A stretch of DNA of 64,000 nt from Pollutiaquabacter aromativorans (GTDB lineage Bacteria > Bacteroidota > Bacteroidia > AKYH767-A > 2013-40CM-41-45), in contig CP185379.1 of assembly GCA_049177215.1 (NCBI GenBank), positions 310,001 to 374,000 of the forward strand, given 5' to 3'. The notes below the pieces were generated by a model, which ran no database searches, was not told the origin of the DNA, and saw nothing but the letters and a program-made list of their open reading frames with translations. Below are positions 51,961 to 59,230 of the stretch, piece by piece; the stretch's first letter is position 1; every line of letters begins with the position of its first letter. The position numbers and the translations under genes were made by a program.

Positions 51961-52998
51961 ATTCCCCGACTCAATCAGCCGGGTCATGAAGCTCGCGACT
52001 TCGATCTTGTCGTGCAGGAAACGCTGGCGCTTTGCTTCCCAGTGTTGACGATCGTGCAACAAGGGTAACCAGATCGTCACTTGTTGATACAAGGCCTCTT
52101 CGTTATCGGGGTGAATGCTGACACCCAGGCGATACTTTTCTTCCAGCTCGACCAGGTAGCCGATCTTGCCCGCAAATGCATTGAAGCGAATGAATGGAAC
52201 GCCCAGCACCCCGGATTCTGCCGACATGGTCTGGCTGTCACCGATGAACAGCGATGAAAAGGCCATGATGTGGTGAATGTCGATCGGATGGATGTTCAAG
52301 CGGTAGGGCTCGAACTCGGGAGCCAGCGCGCGTTCCGAAGTGATATACACTCTTCCGTGCGGCTCCAGCAATTCAATGAGTTTACGCGCGATCGCGTCGC
52401 TGATCCCTTTGGCGTTGGTGTCGTGGTGCGCGCCCAGCTTGGCGAAGCGCAGGAGAAAGTAGGGCGTGTTTTCCGGTATGTAACGCTGCTTGACGGCGGG
52501 ATCGGGCGTGAACAGATCGGGGTGGAGGTAGGCCAGTTCGTGGTTGCCGGCATAGGTGATGGTCTTGCCGGGCCGTCCGGTTACGCAGACTTCCGGCGCT
52601 AACAGGTGTTTGGCAAACGGATGAGCCAGCTTGTCGACCAGCGGCACGATCGCGGCATCGTCTTCGTTCACGAAGATGTTCGGAATGCGCAACAACCAAC
52701 CGACATGACAAATCTCCGTCGAGGTCCCGATCATCAGGTCCGGACGGTCGCGGAGGCAATGGGCAACCAGGCGGAGATCCTGCTTGAGCAATCCCAGCGC
52801 GATCGACCACTTGTTGTCCTTACGTCCGTGCGGAAGAAAGTTCCGGTATTCGAGTCCCTCCTTGCGCAACAGGTCTTCGAGTACGTCCTTCTTCGTCGCG
52901 ATCAGTGTGAGACGATGACCGTCGGCCTTCAGCTTGCGGATCGTGTGCTTGAAGAGATAGAAATGCGCCGGATGGTGCAGATAGATCAGTACGTGCAT
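51712..52998 (-). CDS. DUF354 domain protein (GT-B-like) with a repeat-encoded C-terminal extension
   Basis: A 428-aa protein of which residues 1-345 form a DUF354 domain, a GT-B-like fold related to UDP-GlcNAc 2-epimerase and found in many surface-polysaccharide loci. Seen are MHVLIYLHHPAHFYLFKH, GTSTEICHVGWLLRIPNIFVNEDDA, YAGNHELAYLHPDLF, and FIGDSQTMSAESGVLGVPFIRFN. After FMTRLIESGN the family normally ends, but here the frame continues for about 82 residues of DEGRGTRDEGKTRDRD-type sequence, entirely encoded by the minisatellite at 51610-51960. The original stop has apparently been displaced. The domain itself is intact, so the enzyme may still work. Confidence 0.88.
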   Translation of the reverse strand: MHVLIYLHHPAHFYLFKHTIRKLKADGHRLTLIATKKDVLEDLLRKEGLEYRNFLPHGRKDNKWSIALGLLKQDLRLVAHCLRDRPDLMIGTSTEICHVGWLLRIPNIFVNEDDAAIVPLVDKLAHPFAKHLLAPEVCVTGRPGKTITYAGNHELAYLHPDLFTPDPAVKQRYIPENTPYFLLRFAKLGAHHDTNAKGISDAIARKLIELLEPHGRVYITSERALAPEFEPYRLNIHPIDIHHIMAFSSLFIGDSQTMSAESGVLGVPFIRFNAFAGKIGYLVELEEKYRLGVSIHPDNEEALYQQVTIWLPLLHDRQHWEAKRQRFLHDKIEVASFMTRLIESGNGRGRDEGRGARDEGKTRDRDRDRGTWDEGRGTRDEGKTRDRDRDRGTWDEGRGEDARPRDVGRGTRERRETETEGRGKKDAR

Positions 52999-53017
52999 GC
53001 CTTGGCAGTAATTGCGG

Positions 53018-53554
53018 TCAGTCGGGCAGTGGACCGCTCTTGAACGCTTCGTGATCGGAAAAGTCCTTCACCACTTTGGCAGGAACCCCGGCCGCAAGAC
53101 AACGGGGCGGCACATCCTTGGTTACCACCGAGCCGGTCGCGATCACCGCTTCGTCGCCGATGGTGATGCCCGGAGCGATGGTGACGTTCGGCATGATCCA
53201 GACGCCGCGCCCGATGCGGGTTTGCATGACTTTGCGCGGATATATTTTTTTCAATCGTGTATTCGACGGAATGTTCGCGTGCGCGGTGATGATGGTCCGG
53301 TCGCCTACGGAGGTGTGATCGCCGATGAAGATCTGATCGGTGAAGACGCGGTCGAACATCACTTCATGACCGATGTACACGTCCTTGCCGATGTTCACGC
53401 CGCGCCACCGGTGGATGACCGTACGCCAGCTTTTGATGAAACAGAAGAACGCGAGCTTGTCAAGGAAAAACCGCCAGACGAATTTGATCGCGTAGCGCAA
53501 CTTGCCCAGCGTGCCTTTGTATCCGTAAAAATCCAGTACTTCTTGTGCCGGCAT
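53018..53554 (-). CDS. hexapeptide-repeat acyltransferase (LbetaH, WcaF-like)
   Basis: A 178-aa left-handed beta-helix acyltransferase, probably an O-acetyltransferase acting on a sugar of the repeat unit with acetyl-CoA. The hexapeptide rungs are clear: IGKDVYIGHEVMF, IFIGDHTSVGDRTIITAH, IGRGVWIMPNVTIAPGITIGDEAVIATGSVVTKDV, then the conserved closing loop AAGVPAKVVKDF. The N-terminus is a helical RYAIKFVWRFFLDKLAF stretch common in WcaF-type enzymes. It lies 19 nt after DUF354's start on the same strand and 11 nt downstream of the deacetylase. Confidence 0.9.
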   Translation of the reverse strand: MPAQEVLDFYGYKGTLGKLRYAIKFVWRFFLDKLAFFCFIKSWRTVIHRWRGVNIGKDVYIGHEVMFDRVFTDQIFIGDHTSVGDRTIITAHANIPSNTRLKKIYPRKVMQTRIGRGVWIMPNVTIAPGITIGDEAVIATGSVVTKDVPPRCLAAGVPAKVVKDFSDHEAFKSGPLPD

Positions 53555-53565
53555 ACAACGTGTGA

Positions 53566-54504
53566 TTAGTCGTTCAGAAACCCTTGTCGCTTTGCGTACT
53601 CGCGTACGGTGATGAATTCATACCCGCGCGATTGATAGAAGCGGATGAATTGTTCGTACAGCGGGATCGCTTTGCGTCCCAGGTTTTTCACTTTCATTTT
53701 CCCACGGACCACATCGTTCAGGAGGTATTTGACCGGGTTGTTGGTTCGTCGTGCGATGGTGCGGTGTTCGGTATGTTCTTCGATGAATTCGTTCGGATGC
53801 ACGTCGAATACCATCGGTTTTCCGTTGGAACGGGTCTCGGCATGCAACAGCCGTTGTTGCAGACTGGTGACACCAGGGAAGAGGCGTAGCGTTGTCCCTA
53901 CGAATGGGAACAACAGTGCGGTCAGCGGTACCTCTACGATCGGTCCGTTACCTTTTCGAAAGAGATTATCGGGATCGGTGCGGTAGGGGAGGCGCGGAGC
54001 CTTGAGCCAGTTCAGTTTCTTCATGCCGCCGAACGACAGAAACATGTCGAAGCGTTGGGAAGCCACGGAACTGTCGGTGCGGTAACCCGCTTCAGCCAAT
54101 GCGCGGGGCGTATGTTCGTTGACACGCAGCGCAGGTGCACGAAACGAAACGACCGCCTGACCGGAAATGTCTTCCAGGACCTTGCGCGAACGCTGCAGGT
54201 GCTCGACTTGTTTCGCATATGGCAGCACGTCGAATGCTTCATCCACTTCGTGGGTCCAGCCATGCGAGGCTACTTCGTGACCGTCGGCCAGGATGGCGCG
54301 CACGACTTCCGGAAACTTAACTGCCATGTCACCCACAAAGTAAAACGTACTCTTCACGCCGAACTTTTTATAAATGTCCAGCAGGATCGGCATGCCCTCG
54401 TCGCGTACCTTCTCGCCGGTTTCGTCGCGCAGCGTATTGAACCAGATCGAATGTGTTTCCACATCGTTGGTCAGCAGACAATATTTCTTGTTTCTATCAG
54501 GCAT
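53566..54504 (-). CDS. polysaccharide deacetylase (NodB homology domain)
   Basis: A 312-aa cytoplasmic deacetylase of the carbohydrate esterase 4 type. NodB motifs: LLTNDVETHS (Asp pair), EVASHGWTHEV (metal-binding His pair), FRAPALRVNE (Arg motif 3) and TDSSVASQ. No signal peptide is visible, so it would act inside the cell on an N-acetyl sugar, perhaps on a lipid-linked intermediate. It heads the leftward trio with the acetyltransferase and DUF354 genes. The 517-bp upstream gap is shared with the divergent sugar transferase. Confidence 0.9.
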   Translation of the reverse strand: MPDRNKKYCLLTNDVETHSIWFNTLRDETGEKVRDEGMPILLDIYKKFGVKSTFYFVGDMAVKFPEVVRAILADGHEVASHGWTHEVDEAFDVLPYAKQVEHLQRSRKVLEDISGQAVVSFRAPALRVNEHTPRALAEAGYRTDSSVASQRFDMFLSFGGMKKLNWLKAPRLPYRTDPDNLFRKGNGPIVEVPLTALLFPFVGTTLRLFPGVTSLQQRLLHAETRSNGKPMVFDVHPNEFIEEHTEHRTIARRTNNPVKYLLNDVVRGKMKVKNLGRKAIPLYEQFIRFYQSRGYEFITVREYAKRQGFLND

Positions 54505-55021
54505 TCGGGTGAGCGGGTAGCGGGCTTTGCGAACACGCGGTCTCCAGGGAAAAAAGCCCTTTCCCAGTCTGATATTATACTAATTCCTGACGGAGTAGGT
54601 TGCTCCCGCCGCGGGCTTTTCGCGCAATTTCGGCTTTTTTTCAGGTAGAAAATTACAGCCCCGAAAATCGTCAAACCGTAAGAAAATCGCGTGATTTAGC
54701 CCAAAGACCGCGCTGGAAGCGGATTTTCTACAAGAAAGGTTGCTCCAACTGAATCCTTGCACTATATTCGAAACTGCAAACAGCAACAATCGAGTACCAG
54801 GGGAAGCATCAAGGCCCTTACGTGAAACACACACCAGGACTGGGATAGCGGCTGCGAACCGTTTCTATCCATCCCGGCTCACCAAGGATCTTCGACGGAA
54901 ATGAATGGGGTTCATTCCGGAATACCGAAGACTGCCTTAATCCTGTAATGATTCGGCTGAGTTTCGTTTGCGTCCGCTTTACCACGGGGTAATTTGCTAT
55001 TCCCCCTTGTAGGGCTGCGCT
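54505..55021. other. 517-bp divergent intergenic region of the polysaccharide locus
   Basis: Separates the leftward deacetylase trio from the rightward sugar transferase and must hold both promoters. I see a small hairpin (GGGAAA with TTTCCC, 54548-54566) close to the deacetylase start and several near-matches to TAnnTTTG (e.g. TTCGTTTG around 54964, TAATTTG around 54990) but no exact one. Short open frames here have no protein-like features. Confidence 0.5.
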
Positions 55022-56200
55022 ATGAAGAAGAACGGAAGGACCACCAATAACCGGAACCTGCTGCAGGACCTTCGCTGGAATGTGTTCAGCGGTAACGGTA
55101 ATGCCGCGCTTGCCTGGCAACAACCCAGAAAGCAGGGTGCTTCCCGGAAGAAACGGTACAGCCCGCGTCCGCATCTCGAGAAGATCGGCGGGATGGAGCC
55201 GCAGGTGCGTGCCTTCATCGAACGTTTCGTAGAACTGTCGGGGAAGAAAGTTTCCATCGTCCGCACCTCGATCGCGGAAAGCGTACGGCAGTTGCCCGAC
55301 TCCTGTGAAGCGATCGTCAACCTCAAGCGCCTGAACGACATCCGATCGATCAACGCGTTTCTCAGCGCTGCGAACCGCGGATTACCGCTCGGCGGAACCT
55401 ACGTCGGTTGTGTGGAGACCAAGTACCTCCGCCGCCAGCGCGTGTTGCATAAGTATCCGTTCGGGATCAATTACTTCATGATCCTGGTCGACTTCATCTA
55501 CAAGCGCGTTTTCCCGAAACTTCCCTTGACCCGCGACCTGTATCGTTTCCTGACCGGTGACCGGAACAAGATCCTCTCCAAGACCGAAGCCCTGGGGCGT
55601 CTCTACGCAGCGGGTTTCGAACTCGAAGAGAAGAAGTTCATCGGCAACCTGCTCTGGTTCGTCGTGCGGAAGGTCAAAGACCCGCTCTTTGATTATGAAC
55701 CCGTCTACGGACCCATCTTCAAGATGCGTCGGCATGGAAAGGGCGGCAAGGTGATCCATGTCTATAAGATGCGGACCATGCATGCCTATTCCGAGTACAT
55801 CCAGAAATACGTTTACGAAAACCACAACCTGGCTGAAGGCGGAAAGCTCAACAATGATTTCCGCGTATCATCCCTCGGCAAATTATTCCGGAAATACTGG
55901 GTCGATGAACTCCCGATGATCCTCAATCTGCTGAAAGGTGACTTGAAGATCGTAGGCGTCCGGCCGCTGAGTAGTCATTACCTCAGCCTGTATTCGGAAG
56001 AATTGCGGGAAGTCCGGAAGCGACACAAGCCCGGACTGATTCCTCCTTTTTATGTCGACCTGCCCAAGACGCTCGACGAGATCCAGGCATCGGAACTGCG
56101 CTACCTGCGCGCTTACGAAAAACAACCGTTGCTGACCGACCTGCGTTATTTCTGTCGCGCTGCGTTCAACATCCTCGTCAAAATGGCCCGGTCCAAGTAA
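55022..56200 (+). CDS. priming sugar-phosphate transferase (bacterial sugar transferase family)
   Basis: A 392-aa member of the polyprenyl-phosphate hexose-1-phosphate transferase family that begins a repeat unit on undecaprenyl phosphate. The C-terminal catalytic part has KMRTMHAYSEYIQKYVYENH, NNDFRVSSLGKLFRKYWVDELPMILNLLKGDLKIVGVRPLSSHYLSLY, the hallmark DELP and VGVRP motifs. Instead of the usual multi-TM N-terminus it has about 180 mostly soluble residues with an NLKRLNDIRSINAFL-type helix and one hydrophobic stretch near INYFMILVDFIY. This is an unusual variant but also found in other Bacteroidota loci. It ends the polysaccharide locus and is followed by a terminator. Confidence 0.9.
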   Translation: MKKNGRTTNNRNLLQDLRWNVFSGNGNAALAWQQPRKQGASRKKRYSPRPHLEKIGGMEPQVRAFIERFVELSGKKVSIVRTSIAESVRQLPDSCEAIVNLKRLNDIRSINAFLSAANRGLPLGGTYVGCVETKYLRRQRVLHKYPFGINYFMILVDFIYKRVFPKLPLTRDLYRFLTGDRNKILSKTEALGRLYAAGFELEEKKFIGNLLWFVVRKVKDPLFDYEPVYGPIFKMRRHGKGGKVIHVYKMRTMHAYSEYIQKYVYENHNLAEGGKLNNDFRVSSLGKLFRKYWVDELPMILNLLKGDLKIVGVRPLSSHYLSLYSEELREVRKRHKPGLIPPFYVDLPKTLDEIQASELRYLRAYEKQPLLTDLRYFCRAAFNILVKMARSK

Positions 56201-56259
56201 CACCGGCTGCTCGTCGTAACGGAAACCGATCGATTACGATTTCCACCAAAAATATCTTG

Positions 56260-56300
56260 AACTGCCGGCCACTGCCGGCCACTGCCGGCAGTTCTGCTTT
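56260..56300 (+). terminator. terminator-like hairpin built from a triple 10-bp repeat
   Basis: AACTGCCGGC (56260-56269) pairs with GCCGGCAGTT (56284-56293), followed by CTGCTTTTA. The stem and loop consist of three tandem copies of ACTGCCGGCC (56261-56290). Confidence 0.65.
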
Positions 56301-56448
56301 TACATAGTGGAGTCTACCCGGTTGCGCCGATCGGGAGCATCATACTCGTTAGTTCGGAATAATGCCGAACCGTCTTGCACATTCCCACTTTTATCGTAAC
56401 TTGTAACTGCCGAACCGGTTTGGAGCCCGGGATCGGCGCTGCGATTTC

Positions 56449-56745
56449 ATGGTCACCGAAGCTGCTCAGGCGTTTCAGTTATTTTATCCCACCGAGAAAG
56501 TATTCCGGGTGGTGTCTTCCGGCGCTTTGAAACGGGCAGGGTATAAGGTCATTTCCTCCTGCGACAAAAGCCGGCAGATTCGGTTGCGCAGAAACCTGTT
56601 TCCATTTCGTCACCGCGATGTGATCGTCCACCTGCGAAAAGACGGCGACAACCTCACGCGCAACGAGATCCGACGCGATTGTGAACGCAAATGCGTCAAA
56701 GACCTCTGCCACGAAGTGGCTGAAGCGTTTTTCCGGATATTCTGA
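56449..56745 (+). CDS. hypothetical small basic protein
   Basis: I do not recognise this 98-aa frame. It has a mixed alpha/beta-like composition, 20% Arg/Lys, four Cys and no signal or TM segment. NLFPFRHRDVIVHLRKDGDNL followed by a helical KDLCHEVAEAFFRIF end looks protein-like. It stands alone between the polysaccharide-locus terminator and a convergent gene. Its reality is uncertain; a shorter open frame exists on the other strand in the same place but is less convincing. Confidence 0.4.
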   Translation: MVTEAAQAFQLFYPTEKVFRVVSSGALKRAGYKVISSCDKSRQIRLRRNLFPFRHRDVIVHLRKDGDNLTRNEIRRDCERKCVKDLCHEVAEAFFRIF

Positions 56746-56852
56746 TCAAACTAAGTCAATGACTGCCGTGACGACGTGATAGAATTCACGCCCGACTTTG
56801 CTGTAAGACTGAAGCCCGCGCCACCATTCGGGCGTGCGAGGATCTTTGCTGG

Positions 56853-58412
56853 TCATTCTGCGATCAACTTGACCACTTCCGTGCCGGTACCTGCAGTGAC
56901 TCTTAAAAAATAGACACCACTGGCTTGAGCGGGTAGTCGCAATCTTCCTGTTTCCGAGGTGACCGCGAAGTGCGCTTTGCTGAAGACGGTCTTTCCTGTA
57001 ACGTCCAACAATTCAACGCTCACATTCCTGAGCTCCTTCTTGAATTGCAAATTGAATCCGTCCCGCGACGGATTGGGGAAGATCGTAAAGTCGACTCCGA
57101 TCCCATTCGATGCCGGAACACCGGAAGTCAGATTCATCATATCGAATTTGATGGCCTCCAGCGGTGAAACGAATCCACCGGTATCCACCACCTGTTTCCA
57201 ACTGCAGATGGCTTCCGTTCCGGAGACCTCGCTGATGCAAGTGGCCGGATATGGCGTACTGAAGCGAAGCGTATCGGGGTATACATAGGATAAATCAATC
57301 CACATTCCCCCGGCATCCTGTGAGCGGTAGTAGAATGGAAGCTCCCCGTCAACGGAGTTGTAGAACGTAGCGGTGAAGAATCCTCCTGCGTTCTGGCTGT
57401 ACGCTTGCGCGGGCAGGGTGGAATTGTCCAGAGAGCCATCCACGGTTTCGAGCCCCCACGTTCCGCCCGGTGTTGCAGGAAGGAAAAAAGAAACCATGTC
57501 TTTAGTAGCGTTTCCGGGATTGTCGGCCACGGCGAAGATGGAAGTGGAAAAGCCCCCTGCGCTGTTAGGCGTTAGGGAACTCTGCATGCAGATCTCCGGA
57601 CTGCCGCAAATGGCATTCGTGAACGAGAAAAGCGTATCGACATTCAGCGGTACCGTGAACCAGGAAGGCAATCCGGCAATGGTAAAGAGTACCGATAAAT
57701 GGCCGTTTCGCTCAGCTACGATCCCGAACCGGCCGTCGCTGCCTCCCTGTCCGGTGCCGTAGGAAATATCAACCTTCCCATAGCTTCCTGCTGTGGAGTC
57801 GAGCCAGTAGGGGCCGTCAAAATTCAATCCGCCATCTTCCGAGAGGTAATAATTCAGCGAGTCGACCGAAGCGCTGTTCCGGACAGAATAGGCGATGGCC
57901 ACCGAGTAGGGTGAGGAAGTACTCATCGGGTACTTACTGTCGGTGGCCAGGGCGATATCCGTTATGGCGTAGGTGGTGAAATCGCCGAGCTGTACTTCCG
58001 TTCCCACCGGGATACCGGACGAGGCATCGTAGCAACGGACTATACCGAAGTTCTCCGGCCCTCCGTTTCCCGGGCCCAATAGCGCCAGGACAATCCGGAG
58101 ATTCAGCGTGTCGGTACCGGCAACCAGCATATCCTCGATCTGCGGATACCAGCCCGATGCGCCGGGTACACTGAAGTCGATGACGGTTTGCCAGGTATTG
58201 CCGTTGTCCTTGGAAACGGACACCCGGTAACCGGTCATCGGCATACTGTAATAATTGAACGCATTGTAAATCCAACCGTTGAATGCGACAGACAAGAATT
58301 GTTCCCGCACCTCGTAGTCGGGATCGACGAAAATGGTCCGGTCAGGGCCAAAACTCTGCGCAAAGGCGGAGACATTCAGGAAGGTGAGCAAAAGGAGGAA
58401 ATAGGATTTCAT
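56853..58412 (-). CDS. secreted T9SS cargo protein with sialidase-like beta-propeller
   Basis: A 519-aa protein with a clear signal peptide (MKSYFLLLLTFLNVSAFAQ). The body contains Asp-box-like turns (SVSKDNGNTWQ, YYLSEDGGLNF, YYRSQDAGGMW) spaced as in sialidase/BNR-type propellers, but no catalytic arginine triad that I can identify, so an enzymatic role is not claimed. The C-terminus is a type A T9SS sorting domain (FTIFPNPSRDGFNLQF, ending VVKLIAE). It would be exported and anchored or released at the cell surface. The gene is monocistronic, with a repeat-filled region upstream. Confidence 0.85.
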   Translation of the reverse strand: MKSYFLLLLTFLNVSAFAQSFGPDRTIFVDPDYEVREQFLSVAFNGWIYNAFNYYSMPMTGYRVSVSKDNGNTWQTVIDFSVPGASGWYPQIEDMLVAGTDTLNLRIVLALLGPGNGGPENFGIVRCYDASSGIPVGTEVQLGDFTTYAITDIALATDSKYPMSTSSPYSVAIAYSVRNSASVDSLNYYLSEDGGLNFDGPYWLDSTAGSYGKVDISYGTGQGGSDGRFGIVAERNGHLSVLFTIAGLPSWFTVPLNVDTLFSFTNAICGSPEICMQSSLTPNSAGGFSTSIFAVADNPGNATKDMVSFFLPATPGGTWGLETVDGSLDNSTLPAQAYSQNAGGFFTATFYNSVDGELPFYYRSQDAGGMWIDLSYVYPDTLRFSTPYPATCISEVSGTEAICSWKQVVDTGGFVSPLEAIKFDMMNLTSGVPASNGIGVDFTIFPNPSRDGFNLQFKKELRNVSVELLDVTGKTVFSKAHFAVTSETGRLRLPAQASGVYFLRVTAGTGTEVVKLIAE

Positions 58413-58996
58413 GGTGATGTTTTTTTGTGAAAGTAAGAGATTGCGGGAATAAAAAAAATGAGCGGGGTGGGTGAGGGGGCGGGAGGATGGTAACTGGTAA
58501 CTGGAAACTAGATATTAGATATTAGATATTGGTTATTTGTGGTTCGATATTATAAACTCGAAACTCGAAACTCGAAACTCGAAACCGGAAACCCGAAACC
58601 CGAAACCATGAACCTCAGTCGGGAGCGACACGCGCGTGCCCTCCTCACCACCCGTCCCGTGCTCGCTCGTCATGGAACGTCGTGTACGTTCATCAGCAAT
58701 CCTGTCTGACGAGCTCGCCCGGGGCTAGCTTACAACGCCACTGAAGCCGATCACCGGTCACCGGTCTGGCTTCATTGTCATGGGCCACAGGTAGGGGGAA
58801 CTATAATTACGCCCCTCCGGGGCTGTGAATTGGAATAGAAGGACATTGTCAAAGATGTTGGACCCCTCCGGGGTCGCCTAAACTTCCAGTTATATTTTTC
58901 TACAAATCACCAATTACAAATCACTAATTACAAATCACTAATCTCCATTCTCCATTCTCCCTTGCATACCTCCCCATCCCTTCCTACCTTGATCGC
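58413..58996. repeat. 584-bp gap of minisatellites and palindromes
   Basis: No gene is visible. 58486-58530 has AACTGGTAACTGGAAACTAGATATTAG-type units; 58554-58608 is an array of AACTCGA/AACCCGA heptamers; 58742-58774 is a hairpin (TGAAGCC to GGCTTCA around two ACCGGT palindromes); GCCCCTCCGGGGC (58811-58823) and GACCCCTCCGGGGTC (58861-58875) are two copies of a palindrome 50 nt apart; 58905-58942 has a CAAATCACTAATTA array. A near-consensus promoter (TTG 58962-58964, 20 nt, TACCTTG) lies at the right end. Confidence 0.8.
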
Positions 58997-59230
58997 ATGC
59001 TGCGACTATTGTTAGTGCTCATGATCGCGACCGGTCTGTCGGCCCGCGCGCAGGAAGTCTACGTGCACGTTTCGAATACCGATCTCTATACCTACATCGA
59101 CGAACTGGCCAATGCCGGCATCACGGAACTGAACTCGGCGGTCAAGCCGTATAGCCGGACGTTCATCGCTTCGGTGCTGTCGGAAGCGGATCGCCGCAGA
59201 AGCGAATTGAATGCGCGACAGCAGCAATGA
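58997..59230 (+). CDS. Wzi-like outer-membrane protein, N-terminal fragment before a frameshift
   Basis: Carries the signal peptide (MLRLLLVLMIATGLSARAQ) and the first 55 mature residues of the gene continued at 59211 in the next frame. The reading EADRRRSELNARQQ stops after one more codon, whereas removing C59225 gives ELNARQQNELDFYLRDF, a smooth continuation. Total repaired length would be 560 aa. The segment TYIDELANAGITELNSAVKPYSR resembles the helical N-terminus of capsule-assembly Wzi-type proteins. A TTG-N20-TACCTTG promoter ends six bases before the ATG. Confidence 0.75.
   Translation: MLRLLLVLMIATGLSARAQEVYVHVSNTDLYTYIDELANAGITELNSAVKPYSRTFIASVLSEADRRRSELNARQQQ

Noticed and set aside
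51687..51974. Separate small genes in the charged-repeat region at 51.7-52 kb
   Set aside because: The DEGRGTRDEG-like frames are translations of the minisatellite; only the one fused to DUF354 has a real gene in front.
54580..55353. Several reverse open frames of 80-120 codons upstream of the sugar transferase
   Set aside because: They run antisense into the sugar transferase gene or lie in the promoter gap, without recognisable features.
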